DNA of 64,000 bases from the NCBI GenBank assembly GCA_019638255.1, contig JAHBUD010000001.1:620001-684000 (forward strand), in the 5' to 3' direction. This document shows positions 49,182 through 57,828 of the stretch, one piece after another; position 1 is the stretch's first letter, and each line of letters begins with the position of its first letter. The stretch is from Cyclobacteriaceae bacterium. GTDB lineage: Bacteria; Bacteroidota; Bacteroidia; Cytophagales; Cyclobacteriaceae. The notes below the pieces were generated by a model. The model searched no databases. It was given only the letters and a program-made list of their open reading frames with translations, and was not told the origin of the DNA. Both the position numbers and the translations under genes were made by a program.

Positions 49182-49580
49182 GTGAAGAATGCCCTTCATG
49201 TCCAGTTCCTCGATAAAAATCAGGTTATCCTCCCGAATAGAATCGGGCACAAAGACAAATCGCTTATCAAAGATAGTGGTTCCAATGTAGTAGCTTACCC
49301 AGTACTCATTGTTCAAGTGAAATACAGCCGGGTCAATCGGTTCAACCAGTGCCGTGCTTTCTGCAGGAACGGTTTCGAGAAAATGCCGTAGCACAGAAGT
49401 TCGCTGCTCTTCTCCATCCTTTACTCCATACCCGGTACTGGCCACAAGGGTGTTTTCAATCGGGAACGAGTTCCTATTGATCAGGAAAACTCTCCATTCA
49501 TCACTTTCACCGGGTTGTTTTTTACGGGCCACCGCTACGGTTACGTTTTTTACTTCGGGAATTTCAATATCGCGGATCAT
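49176..49580 (-). CDS. conserved protein of unknown function in the lipB operon
   Basis: The 134-residue soluble protein has no signal peptide. Its sequence has beta character (VTVAVARKKQPGESDEWRVF, NEYWVSYYIGTTIFDKRFVF) and an acidic C-terminus (NLIFIEELDMKGI). No named family or active-site motif is recognised. It starts inside the lipB stop (ATGA, 4 bp overlap), so it is the third gene of an isomerase-lipB-unknown operon. Its end overlaps the convergent ABC ATPase gene by 6 bp. A link to lipoylation is not shown. Confidence 0.8.
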   Translation of the reverse strand: MIRDIEIPEVKNVTVAVARKKQPGESDEWRVFLINRNSFPIENTLVASTGYGVKDGEEQRTSVLRHFLETVPAESTALVEPIDPAVFHLNNEYWVSYYIGTTIFDKRFVFVPDSIREDNLIFIEELDMKGILHS

Positions 49581-50293
49581 TTCAACTCTAATTCGAACAA
49601 GTGTATAAGTTTTGCTTTTAGAATTTCTTCAATCATCCTTATGTCTTGCTTTTTCCCCAGCTCAAATTCCATGGATGTAACGGCTTTATCATCAATACCA
49701 CAGGGGATGATGTGCTTAAAGTAATTCAAATCAGTATTCACATTAAAGGCAAATCCGTGCATGGTTACCCAACGACTTGTTTTTACCCCTAGTGCACAAA
49801 TTTTTCTGGCGCGTGATTCGTCATCACCATCAAGCCAGACACCCGTCATGCCGGCAATACGGCAGGCCTTAATTCCAAATTCTTGCAATGTCTGGATAAC
49901 CGATTCCTCCAGTAAACGCATGTATTTATGAATGTCGGTAAAGAAATTTTCCAGGTCAACGATAGGATATCCAACAATTTGCCCGGGTCCGTGATATGTA
50001 ATGTCACCACCACGATTGGTGTGAACATAGGTAGCTTGAATGGCGTGAAGATCGTTTTTCTTGATTTTCAAGTTGGCTTCATCTCCGCTCTTGCCAAGGG
50101 TATAGACATGCGGATGTTCGCAAAAAATCAAAAAGTTATCCGTTGGCTTTTGCTGGTCTGCCGGCAACTCGCGGTTTACTTTCTTTACCTCAAGGATTTT
50201 TGAAAAAAGCGAAGCTTGGTAATCCCAGGCTTGTTGATAATCGATAAGTCCGAGATGAATGAATTGTGTTTTGCGGGTGATTAATTCGTTCAC
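49577..50293 (-). CDS. lipB: lipoyl(octanoyl) transferase LipB
   Basis: The 238-residue enzyme moves octanoyl from acyl carrier protein to lipoyl domains. Motifs are RGGDITYHGPGQIVGYPI (the His-Gly-Pro-Gly-Gln substrate pocket), GVWLDG, the catalytic Lys in KICALGVK, HGFAFNVNTDL and the catalytic Cys in HIIPCGI. It is full length. It is flanked by 4-bp overlaps with the phosphosugar isomerase gene upstream and the unknown 134-residue gene downstream. The three should therefore be translated from one mRNA. No lipA is present in the window. Confidence 0.96.
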   Translation of the reverse strand: MNELITRKTQFIHLGLIDYQQAWDYQASLFSKILEVKKVNRELPADQQKPTDNFLIFCEHPHVYTLGKSGDEANLKIKKNDLHAIQATYVHTNRGGDITYHGPGQIVGYPIVDLENFFTDIHKYMRLLEESVIQTLQEFGIKACRIAGMTGVWLDGDDESRARKICALGVKTSRWVTMHGFAFNVNTDLNYFKHIIPCGIDDKAVTSMEFELGKKQDIRMIEEILKAKLIHLFELELK

Positions 50294-51297
50294 TTGATTT
50301 TGTCCAATTCTCCTTTCAGGTAGTTGATCGATTCAATCGGGTCAGGTTCCACATTATTTTCCTTCGCCAGATAAAAAGATACCCAGTCTGTAAGGTGAAT
50401 CAGGTAGTAATATTGTTCCAGCAATGATGCGCCTTCACCGATAACATCAATAATGGGGTTCGACCTCTTTTCAAATATGCTTCGGCAAATCTCCATGCGT
50501 TTTTCCACACGCTCGTGATCGTGATCGGAATACAAATAAATTACCTGGAGCATGGGCATCAGAGCATCTGGAAACTGCCAGCCCACCAGCTCATTATGAT
50601 TCATTTCCGGAAAAGTATTGATGTGCGCCATGTGTTTCGCATTTTCATTCAACTGTTGTTGAAAGCGAAGGGCCATAGCATACAGGCGATTGTCGCAGTA
50701 AATTACCGGGAGTTTACCTTTTAGTTTTCGTGCAATCAGTTCAGCTTCGTTTTGTATGCCCTTCTCACCCCGATCCAAAAATTGAATAGCGTTTTCGGTT
50801 TCCTTGATAAATGTTGAACCGATCAGCCCGGTGTGGTACAGTACCGATAGCAAGGCAATCATGTTGTAGGCCAGCATAGCCCGCGGACTGTCCGATCCGG
50901 CTGGAAGCTGAATGTAAAACAGGTTGTACTCACGGGCAATGTCAAGCAACTTCCCGCCCGAAGCAATTACGATAACATGCGCACGTTTCAATAGCGCTTT
51001 GTTCAACGCTGCTATGGTTTCCTCCGTGTTGCCACTGTACGAGCAGGCAATGAATAGCGTATGCGGACTAACAAACTGGGGTATGTTGTAGCTCTTGCAA
51101 ACCGCTATGGGTATCGGAATCCTTCCGAAGGTTAATGATTCAACCAAATTGGCGCCAATGCCCGATCCACCCATCCCGGCAATTACAACATTACGGATAT
51201 CGCTGCCCGGTCGAACCAGGTCAATGGATTCACTAATCTTAAGTGCCTCGGTTAACTGGCGTGTAAAGCTCTCAATGTATTTCTTTGTTGCAGACAT
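50290..51297 (-). CDS. bifunctional phosphoglucose/phosphomannose isomerase-like SIS protein
   Basis: The 335-residue double-SIS-domain sugar isomerase begins with an N-terminal SIS carrying VVIAGMGGSGIGANLVESL and then FIACSYSGNTEETIAAL. The middle part has GSDSPRAMLAYNMIALLSVL. The C-terminal domain has MNHNELVGWQFP, where the Glu/His expected for PGI/PMI lie in FPEMNHNE. It interconverts fructose-6-phosphate with glucose- and/or mannose-6-phosphate. It heads a three-gene operon with lipB (4-bp overlap). It is divergent from the YraN gene with a 66-bp shared promoter region. Confidence 0.9.
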   Translation of the reverse strand: MSATKKYIESFTRQLTEALKISESIDLVRPGSDIRNVVIAGMGGSGIGANLVESLTFGRIPIPIAVCKSYNIPQFVSPHTLFIACSYSGNTEETIAALNKALLKRAHVIVIASGGKLLDIAREYNLFYIQLPAGSDSPRAMLAYNMIALLSVLYHTGLIGSTFIKETENAIQFLDRGEKGIQNEAELIARKLKGKLPVIYCDNRLYAMALRFQQQLNENAKHMAHINTFPEMNHNELVGWQFPDALMPMLQVIYLYSDHDHERVEKRMEICRSIFEKRSNPIIDVIGEGASLLEQYYYLIHLTDWVSFYLAKENNVEPDPIESINYLKGELDKIK

Positions 51298-51363
51298 AGT
51301 TCTAAATTCACATCAAAGGTATTATTTAATGTACGAAATACGAATGTCGAACTTTGAATTGTA

Positions 51364-51714
51364 ATGACAGACAAGGCAGCTATCGGAAAAAAAGGAGAAG
51401 ACCTGGCCGCGGATTACCTTGAGCAAATGGGTTACCGTGTGGTGGTGCGCAACTATCGTTATAAGCATGCTGAGATAGACCTGATTGTTCAAAAGGATAA
51501 CTGGATATTGTTTGTGGAAGTAAAGACCAGAAGTTCAACCAATTTTGGTGAGCCCGAAACGTTTGTTGATTTTAAAAAGGGTAGAAAGATTTTTGAGGCA
51601 GCAGAAGAGTACGTTTATGCCAACGATTGGCATGGGCATATCCGATTTGACATTATTTCAGTAAAGTTATCTGATCCACCGGAGATCAGGCATTTTGAGG
51701 ATGCTATTAATTAA
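51364..51714 (+). CDS. YraN family (UPF0102) endonuclease-like protein
   Basis: The 116-residue protein of restriction-endonuclease-like fold has GKKGEDLAADYLEQMGYRVV at the N-terminus. The catalytic-type pattern EIDLIVQKDNWILFVEVKTR (Asp, then Glu-X-Lys) follows. The C-terminus is IRFDIISV, typical of the family. Its biological role is unsettled; a Holliday-junction resolvase resemblance has been suggested. It is a single gene, convergent with a MORN-like repeat protein gene (1-bp gap). Confidence 0.94.
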   Translation: MTDKAAIGKKGEDLAADYLEQMGYRVVVRNYRYKHAEIDLIVQKDNWILFVEVKTRSSTNFGEPETFVDFKKGRKIFEAAEEYVYANDWHGHIRFDIISVKLSDPPEIRHFEDAIN

Positions 51715-51715
51715 T

Positions 51716-52531
51716 TCAACTTCCCTTATTGTTCCGGTAAATTTCCCTGCCTTTATCATTCCACTCCACTTTAATAAAAGGTGTGTTGTTCTTATCGAAG
51801 GGTTCTCTGGGATAGGTCACTAATTTTTTTCTTCGTCCACTGGGGTAATACTCGTACCAATCGCCAACGCGTTGATCCCATTTGTATTCACCGGTAACAG
51901 CTACTTGTCCGTTCTCAAAGAACATGTAATAGTTTCCTTCCTTTTCCCCATACTCAATCGGTACGATTTCCTTGGGCTTCTTTCGCTCCACGGGATCATA
52001 GTAGCTGATTAGTGATTCACGCGGCCACCCCCGATAGAATTTTTCTTTATCCTGCAGCACACTGTCGCGCGCATATTTCATCCAGCGTCCATGCTTTAAG
52101 CCCTTGTAAAATACTCCCGATTCCAGCAGCACGTTATTTTGAATTTTTTGATAAGGACCGTGCACGAGTACGCCTTTCTTCGGGTCGAACCGACTGGTAC
52201 GAACAATTTCCCTGCGCGCAAAATCATAGTAATAAATGTCGCGAACGAGTGTTTCAGGCACTTCGGGTTTTTTCAGGTAGTAAAACGTTTCAAAAACTGT
52301 TCGCTCGCCCACACCTTTCCGCGAAAAGCCTTTTTTTGTTTTTACACCATAAAATACTTTTTTCTTGGGTTTTTTCTTTTTGGGAGTATTCATCGGCTCC
52401 TCCTCTTTGGTAAAGTCGAGGTTTACCGGTGTGTCGATGGTAAACATACGGTCAGGCGTTTCTTCCTGGGCCAACACCGGAGTGATGAACAGTAGAATGC
52501 TCCCTGTAATAAAAAAGAGTTTGCCCGTCAT
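51716..52531 (-). CDS. exported MORN-variant repeat protein (YwqK-like)
   Basis: The 271-residue protein has a signal peptide ending near ITPVLAQE. A lysine-rich stretch follows (about 50-62, TPKKKKPKKKVFYG), then several MORN-variant repeats. Examples are GPYQKIQNNVLLESGVFYKG, HGRWMKYARDS, EKEGNYYMFFENGQVAVTGE and VGDWYEYYPSGRRKKLVTY. The pattern is G-x-W/Y-x-x-Y/F about every 22 residues. Relatives have been labelled YwqK antitoxin-like, but no toxin is encoded nearby, and a structural envelope role is equally likely. It is divergent from nothing close; htpG ends 78 bp upstream on the same strand. Confidence 0.82.
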   Translation of the reverse strand: MTGKLFFITGSILLFITPVLAQEETPDRMFTIDTPVNLDFTKEEEPMNTPKKKKPKKKVFYGVKTKKGFSRKGVGERTVFETFYYLKKPEVPETLVRDIYYYDFARREIVRTSRFDPKKGVLVHGPYQKIQNNVLLESGVFYKGLKHGRWMKYARDSVLQDKEKFYRGWPRESLISYYDPVERKKPKEIVPIEYGEKEGNYYMFFENGQVAVTGEYKWDQRVGDWYEYYPSGRRKKLVTYPREPFDKNNTPFIKVEWNDKGREIYRNNKGS

Positions 52532-52609
52532 ACAGCTGAGAAACGATGCTAAAGTTTAAAAAGTATAGGCAAAATCGCAAAACGACACACGGCACAGCGT
52601 ATGTGCCAA

Positions 52610-54508
52610 TTATGCCACAAACTCTACACTTCTCTTAATAAAATTAGTCAGGTCGGCACCGGTTAATAGATTTTGAGAAAGTAACGCAAGATCATAAGCC
52701 TGTTTGGCCAGTCTGGTTTTTTGATCTTCAGTTTCAGCCTTCAGTATTTTCTGTACGACACTATGATTTCCATTGATGGAAACATTGTAGCTGTCGGGCA
52801 TGCTCCCCATAAATGCATAGCCACCACCGCCCATTTTGGCCATGTCTTTCATCCTGCGCATAAACTCACTCATAGTAACGATTACGGGCAAATCATCAGT
52901 GGCCATAGCCTCAACCGCAACGGTCATGTTAGTATTGTTGATGGCCTTTTCGAAAATGCCTTTCACCTGTTCTTTTTCTTCGGTGCTTAGTACGCTTTCG
53001 GTTTTTTCATCTTTGTCGATAAGCTTATCCGCGGTATCGCTGTCAACCCGCTTGATCTGCGTTTTCTCAAGCTTTTGCTCCAGGGTATTGATGAAATGGT
53101 TGTCGAGGATGCCATCCAGTTGTAACACATCGTAAGCTTTGTTTTTAGCGGCCTCAATAAAGCTATGTTGCTTGCCGGCATCAGATGCGTAGAGGTAAAC
53201 CAGTTGTTTGTCTTTATCGGTTTGGTTGGGCTTTACCTTCTCTTTGTATTCATCAAAAGTGAAGTATTCATTATTCACATTTTTAAGGAGCGAAAAATCT
53301 TTGGCACGATCGTAAAATTTCTCATCGCTTATGATGCCATACTTCACAAAAATGTTGATGTCGTCCCATTTCTTTTCGAAATCCTTCCGATCCTTTTTGA
53401 ATAATTCCTGAAGCTTGTCGGCTACTTTTTTGGTAATGTGCTGACTGATTTTTTTCACATTGGCATCGCTTTGCAAATAGCTGCGCGATACGTTCAATGG
53501 AATATCGGGTGAATCGAGCACTCCATGCAGCAGCATGAGGAAATCAGGCACAACATCCTTCACCTCATCGGTAATGAAAACCTGGCGCGAGTAGAGTTGG
53601 ATTTTATTTTTTTGGATTTCAAAATCGTTTTTCACTTTCGGGAAGTACAGTACTCCGGTCAAGCTGAACGGATAGTCCACATTCAGGTGAATCCAGAATA
53701 ACGGATCCTCACTGAAGGGATAAAGCTCCTTGTAGAATTTCAGGTAATCTTCATCTTTTAAATCGTTTGGCGATTTGGTCCAGATGGGCTGAGTGTTGTT
53801 TATGATGCGATCAACGGTAACAGTCTTGTGTTTCGGTTTTCCGTCTTTATCTAAACCATCTTCAACACTATCTTCCTGGGTACCGAACTTGATTTCAACC
53901 GGCAGAAACTTGCAATACTTTTCCAGTATTCCTTTTAAACGCCCCTCGTCCAAAAATTCTTCAGAGTCGGAATTGATGTGAAGAATAATATCCGTTCCCC
54001 GATTTTCTTTTTTCGACCTACTGATCTCAAATTCAGTAGAACCATCGCAGGTCCATTTGGAGGCTTCGCTACCTTCCTGATATGATTTTGATACCACCTC
54101 CACATTATCGGCTACCATAAAGGCAGAGTAGAAGCCTAACCCGAATTTTCCGATGATGTCTTTCGCATCAGTTTTATCCTTGAATTTTTCCACAAATTCC
54201 GCGGCTCCGGAAAAGGCAATCTGGTTGATGTATTTCTTGATTTCATCAGCCGTCATACCGATACCCTTATCGCTCACGGTGATGGTCTTTTTCTTTTTGT
54301 CGAAGCTTACTTCGATTTTCAAGTCGCCCAATTCGCCATTAAACTCCCCTAATGAAGCAAGCTTCTTAAGTTTTTGAGTGGCATCAACGGCATTGCTCAC
54401 CAATTCCCGGAGGAAGATTTCGTGGTCAGAATAGAGGAACTTCTTGATGATGGGAAAAATGTTCTCGGTATGAATGGAAATGGTACCTTTTTCCTGTACG
54501 GCTGCCAT
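52610..54508 (-). CDS. htpG: molecular chaperone HtpG (Hsp90)
   Basis: The 632-residue Hsp90 has the N-terminal GHKL ATPase with FLRELVSNAVDATQKL (catalytic Glu and Mg-binding Asn), VSDKGIGMTADEI and GKFGLGFYSAFMVAD. The middle domain carries the catalytic Arg in LNVSRSYLQSD. A C-terminal dimerisation domain follows. It is an ATP-driven folding chaperone. It is full length and intact. It stands alone between a MORN-like gene and the DUF4293 gene, whose terminator lies between them. Confidence 0.97.
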   Translation of the reverse strand: MAAVQEKGTISIHTENIFPIIKKFLYSDHEIFLRELVSNAVDATQKLKKLASLGEFNGELGDLKIEVSFDKKKKTITVSDKGIGMTADEIKKYINQIAFSGAAEFVEKFKDKTDAKDIIGKFGLGFYSAFMVADNVEVVSKSYQEGSEASKWTCDGSTEFEISRSKKENRGTDIILHINSDSEEFLDEGRLKGILEKYCKFLPVEIKFGTQEDSVEDGLDKDGKPKHKTVTVDRIINNTQPIWTKSPNDLKDEDYLKFYKELYPFSEDPLFWIHLNVDYPFSLTGVLYFPKVKNDFEIQKNKIQLYSRQVFITDEVKDVVPDFLMLLHGVLDSPDIPLNVSRSYLQSDANVKKISQHITKKVADKLQELFKKDRKDFEKKWDDINIFVKYGIISDEKFYDRAKDFSLLKNVNNEYFTFDEYKEKVKPNQTDKDKQLVYLYASDAGKQHSFIEAAKNKAYDVLQLDGILDNHFINTLEQKLEKTQIKRVDSDTADKLIDKDEKTESVLSTEEKEQVKGIFEKAINNTNMTVAVEAMATDDLPVIVTMSEFMRRMKDMAKMGGGGYAFMGSMPDSYNVSINGNHSVVQKILKAETEDQKTRLAKQAYDLALLSQNLLTGADLTNFIKRSVEFVA

Positions 54509-54547
54509 AATGGTTTATTTTTCAGGTTTGACTTTTTAAATAAAGGC

Positions 54548-54582
54548 AGAAAAACAAAAATCCCTGCCGGACGCAGGGATTT
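54548..54582 (-). terminator. intrinsic terminator of the DUF4293 gene
   Basis: On the minus strand a perfect 10-bp stem, AAATCCCTGC with GCAGGGATTT (5-nt loop), runs into TTTTTGTTTTT. It insulates htpG from the upstream gene. Confidence 0.9.
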
Positions 54583-54623
54583 CAAAAGTTGTTCCAGTGG
54601 TAATTTGGTGACAGGTTGGCAGT

Positions 54624-55073
54624 TTAGCGTAGCCTGTCCGAATCTTTAACGATACGCTCATCCCTTCGTATAAACCGTATGGCCAACCAATTGGAAATTA
54701 CCGCAACCCCGGCAAGTATAAGCCACCCCATGCCAACTGCTCCTTGATATTGATCAGATAATTTTGAAGTAAACATCACTGCGCTGAACATGAAACCCGC
54801 CAGTATTAATGAATTTAGCGCACCCAATTTGATTTGGAGCATACGGTTATTGTAACTCTTCACGGTGATGATGGCCAGCGTAATCCCGGCAACAGCCAAC
54901 ACTGCTGTGATGGAGTATGGCCAATAGGAGTATATTTCGTTGTGCAGCAGGTAAAAGGGAGTAAGGGTGATTGTTGTATCACCAGTGTTTACTTGCCATA
55001 TAGGCTGAATAAGGGCTACCACAAGCGCTACAATTGCAATGATTAGAAATACGGTTTGAATTCTTTGCCACAT
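54624..55073 (-). CDS. DUF4293-family membrane protein
   Basis: The 149-residue protein has four transmembrane helices and the family's typical N-terminus MWQRIQTVFLIIAIVALV. An extracytoplasmic loop follows helix 1 (NTGDTTITLTPFYLLHNEIY). The other helices are at about 55-72, 85-105 and 115-133, and the tail is positively charged (RFIRRDERIVKDSDR). The family is restricted to Bacteroidota and its function is unknown. It ends in a strong intrinsic terminator. It is divergent from truA with a 120-bp gap. Confidence 0.9.
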   Translation of the reverse strand: MWQRIQTVFLIIAIVALVVALIQPIWQVNTGDTTITLTPFYLLHNEIYSYWPYSITAVLAVAGITLAIITVKSYNNRMLQIKLGALNSLILAGFMFSAVMFTSKLSDQYQGAVGMGWLILAGVAVISNWLAIRFIRRDERIVKDSDRLR

Positions 55074-55193
55074 AAAAGGGTTGATTTAACTTGGCCGGCA
55101 AATTACCACTTCAAGGTTCAAGATTCAACGCATTGCTTTCGTTAGCATGCTTCTGAAACGTGAAGCGCTTTTATTCAGACAAATTTTAACATT

Positions 55194-55943
55194 ATGCCCC
55201 GGTATTTTTTCGAGATAGCATACCACGGTGCCGGGTATGCGGGCTGGCAAAGCCAGGCAAATGCTACCGGGGTACAAACTGTAGTGGAGCATGCACTCAG
55301 CAAGTTACTGCGCACGGAAATAAAAATTGTAGGCAGCGGAAGAACGGATACGGGCGTTCACTGTGCCCAACAGTTTTTTCATACGGATATTGATAAGCCA
55401 TTCCATCAACAAAACCTGCTTCATCGGCTTAATGCTTTTCTTCCGCGCGACATTGCCATTCGATCAATCCGTACCGTGAAACCCAAGGCCAGTGCACGAT
55501 ATTCAGCCGTTGAACGTACGTACCAATACCACATAACACGGGTAAAGGATCCATTGCAGATGGGTTTAGCCCTTCATTATTTTAAACCGCTCAATATCCA
55601 AACCATGAATAAGGCAGCTGCGTTATTACGGGGTGAACATGATTTTGAGTGTTTCAGTAAAGTAAAGACCGATGTAAATCACTTTCTTTGCTCGGTGAAG
55701 AGGGCTGATTGGAAAAAAGAAAGCAATGAACTGGTGTTTACCATCACTGCAAATCGTTTTTTGAGAGGCATGGTGAGGGCAATTGTGGGCACCTTGCTGG
55801 ATGTAGGCACAGGAAAAATTTCAATGCAGGAGTTTAGGTCAATTCTACACAGTAAGGACAGAAGGAAAGCCGGTGCTAATGTTGACCCACACGGACTTTA
55901 TTTAATGCAGGTTAAATACCCCAAATCAATTTTTATCGACTAG
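55194..55943 (+). CDS. truA: tRNA pseudouridine synthase A
   Basis: The 249-residue enzyme isomerises U38-U40 in the tRNA anticodon stem. Its catalytic Asp lies in GSGRTDTGVHCAQQFFHTDI. Other motifs are the N-terminal YHGAGYAGWQSQ, RTYQYHI, GEHDFECFSK and the C-terminal RFLRGMVRAIVGTLLDVG. It is full length and intact. It is followed 26 bp later by an ABC exporter gene with an unusually strong ribosome-binding site. Confidence 0.96.
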   Translation: MPRYFFEIAYHGAGYAGWQSQANATGVQTVVEHALSKLLRTEIKIVGSGRTDTGVHCAQQFFHTDIDKPFHQQNLLHRLNAFLPRDIAIRSIRTVKPKASARYSAVERTYQYHITRVKDPLQMGLALHYFKPLNIQTMNKAAALLRGEHDFECFSKVKTDVNHFLCSVKRADWKKESNELVFTITANRFLRGMVRAIVGTLLDVGTGKISMQEFRSILHSKDRRKAGANVDPHGLYLMQVKYPKSIFID

Positions 55944-55956
55944 TCTATTTCCTCTC

Positions 55957-55964
55957 AAGGAGGA
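55957..55964 (+). promoter_or_regulatory. canonical Shine-Dalgarno (AAGGAGGA) before the ABC exporter
   Basis: AAGGAGGA ends 5 nt before the ATG at 55970. Bacteroidota genes rarely use such a strong Shine-Dalgarno; most starts in this window have only A-rich leaders. It fixes the start of the exporter gene. Confidence 0.75.
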
Positions 55965-55969
55965 TTTTC

Positions 55970-57742
55970 ATGGAAAAAGAGCAGGTAAGCAGCGGAAATA
56001 TTATCGACTTTAAGGTGCTTAGGCGCCTCATGAAGTTTGTAAGGCCATACCGTGGCCGGTTTTATTTTTTAGTATTCCTAACATTAGCCATTGGTATACT
56101 CACCCCGATTCGTCCGATGCTCATCCAATGGACATTGGACAACCAGGTAGCCATCGGAGATTATAATGGCATGGTGGTGATGATGCTTATACTGGTGGGT
56201 CTCCTGGTAGTGCAGTCGGGAGCACAGTATATTCATACCTACCTTTCAGGGTGGATGGGGCAGCAGGTAATCCGCGACATCCGCACAACGCTATTTAAGC
56301 ACTTGGTAAGTTTACGATTGCGTTTTTTTGATAAGACACCCATAGGCCGATTGGTTACCCGAACCATTTCGGATGTAGAAACATTGGCTGATGTATTCAG
56401 TGAAGGGCTGGCCGCTATGGTGAGTGACTTACTGCAGTTGATATTCATTCTCGCGTTCATGTTCTATCAGGATTGGCGCCTTGCTTTACTCAGTCTGGCA
56501 ACACTGCCGTTTCTGTTGATATCTACTTATATTTTTAAGGAGAAAATTAAAGTCGCGTTTAATGATGTTCGAAATGCCGTGGCAAACCTTAATACGTTTG
56601 TGCAGGAACACATTACCGGCATGAATGTGGTACAGATTTTTGCCAGTGAAAAACGTGAGTTCGAGAAATTCAAAAAGATCAACGAAGAGCATAAGCAGGC
56701 AAACTTACGGTCGGTGCTCTACTACTCCATTTATTATCCGGTAGCCGAGATTATTGCCGCAGCAGGTATTGGTTTGCTGGTCTGGTACGGTGCAAAAGGA
56801 GCCATCAATTTTGAAGAAACCGGAATTACAATCGGCAAGGTGGTAGCCTTTATCATGTATATTCAAATGTTCTTCCGCCCCATCCGCATGATAGCTGACC
56901 GTTACAATATTTTGCAGATGGGTATTGTGAGTTCATCGCGTATCATTAGCCTCATTGATGATGAGGAACATGTTCAGGCCAACGGCTCTCTCACGCCAGA
57001 CCATATAAATGGACAAGTATCCTTTAACCAGGTTTGGTTTGCCTACAATGGCGAAGAGTATGTATTGAAAGACTTAAGTTTCGATGTTAAGGCTGGAGAT
57101 ATGATTGCGCTTGTAGGCGCAACCGGAGCAGGTAAATCATCCATTATTAATCTGCTCAACAGGTTCTATGAGATTAATAAGGGAACCATTTCGGTTGACG
57201 GTGAGGATATAAGAAACTATGATTTAGGTTGCTTGCGCAGGAATATCGGTGTGGTGCTGCAGGATGTTTTCCTTTTCTCAGACACCATCATGAACAATAT
57301 TACGCTGGGCAATACCGATGTTACGGAAGAAATGGTGTGGCATGCGGCCGATATGGTTGGTGCGCGAAGGTTTATTGAGCGACTACCGGGCCAGCTTTCT
57401 TACAATGTGATGGAACGAGGCGCTACACTATCGGTAGGGCAGCGTCAGCTCATATCCTTTATTCGGGCGATGGTGTATGATCCGAAAATACTTGTGCTTG
57501 ATGAAGCCACTTCTTCGGTTGACAGTGAAACGGAGCAGATGATTCAGCAAGCTATTGATAAGATGATGAAAGGCCGTACGTCAATAGTCATTGCGCACCG
57601 GTTATCCACCATCCAGAAGGCTGATAAAATTCTGGTGCTGGAGCGGGGCGAGGTAAAGGAAACTGGCCGACACGATGAGCTATTAACAAAGGATGGCTCA
57701 TACGCTCAACTCTATAAAATGCAGTACAAAGAGTTTGTCTGA
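55970..57742 (+). CDS. ABC exporter half-transporter, MdlB-like
   Basis: The 590-residue protein has a six-helix type IV transmembrane domain (about 25-320) and an ATPase domain (about 345-580). The ATPase has Walker A GATGAGKSSIINLL, Q-loop VVLQDVFLFSDT, signature TLSVGQRQL, Walker B ILVLDEATSSVDSETE and H-loop VIAHRLSTI. The signature is degenerate (LSVGQ for LSGGQ) while the catalytic Glu is present, exactly as in E. coli MdlB. A complementary partner, with LSGGQ but Asp for the catalytic Glu, is encoded at 58564. The likely heterodimer exports lipids or drugs. A strong Shine-Dalgarno precedes the ATG. Confidence 0.93.
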   Translation: MEKEQVSSGNIIDFKVLRRLMKFVRPYRGRFYFLVFLTLAIGILTPIRPMLIQWTLDNQVAIGDYNGMVVMMLILVGLLVVQSGAQYIHTYLSGWMGQQVIRDIRTTLFKHLVSLRLRFFDKTPIGRLVTRTISDVETLADVFSEGLAAMVSDLLQLIFILAFMFYQDWRLALLSLATLPFLLISTYIFKEKIKVAFNDVRNAVANLNTFVQEHITGMNVVQIFASEKREFEKFKKINEEHKQANLRSVLYYSIYYPVAEIIAAAGIGLLVWYGAKGAINFEETGITIGKVVAFIMYIQMFFRPIRMIADRYNILQMGIVSSSRIISLIDDEEHVQANGSLTPDHINGQVSFNQVWFAYNGEEYVLKDLSFDVKAGDMIALVGATGAGKSSIINLLNRFYEINKGTISVDGEDIRNYDLGCLRRNIGVVLQDVFLFSDTIMNNITLGNTDVTEEMVWHAADMVGARRFIERLPGQLSYNVMERGATLSVGQRQLISFIRAMVYDPKILVLDEATSSVDSETEQMIQQAIDKMMKGRTSIVIAHRLSTIQKADKILVLERGEVKETGRHDELLTKDGSYAQLYKMQYKEFV

Positions 57743-57814
57743 CGGTCGACAGACAATCGATATAATCACATTTATCAAAATCATTCAACCTTCAGCGAAT
57801 ACGGCCAAATCGGT

Positions 57815-57822
57815 TATATTTG
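57815..57822 (+). promoter_or_regulatory. -7 promoter element (TATATTTG) very close to a start codon
   Basis: An exact TAnnTTTG match ends 6 bp before the ATG at 57829. The start site would fall at or next to the ATG, implying a leaderless or nearly leaderless mRNA for the beta-barrel gene. Confidence 0.5.
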
Positions 57823-57828
57823 CTTTTA

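Noticed and set aside
51716..52531. Toxin-antitoxin system from the YwqK-like label
   Set aside because: The label comes from the MORN-variant repeat family name. No toxin gene is adjacent and the protein is exported.
54734..54752. TTGATATTGATCAG as a third FNR-type box
   Set aside because: It lies inside the DUF4293 coding region and has a mismatch in the second half-site.
57735..57756. Hairpin TTGTCTG/CAGACAA over the MdlB-like stop codon as a terminator
   Set aside because: The 7-bp stem lacks a T-run and overlaps the coding end. Too weak to call.
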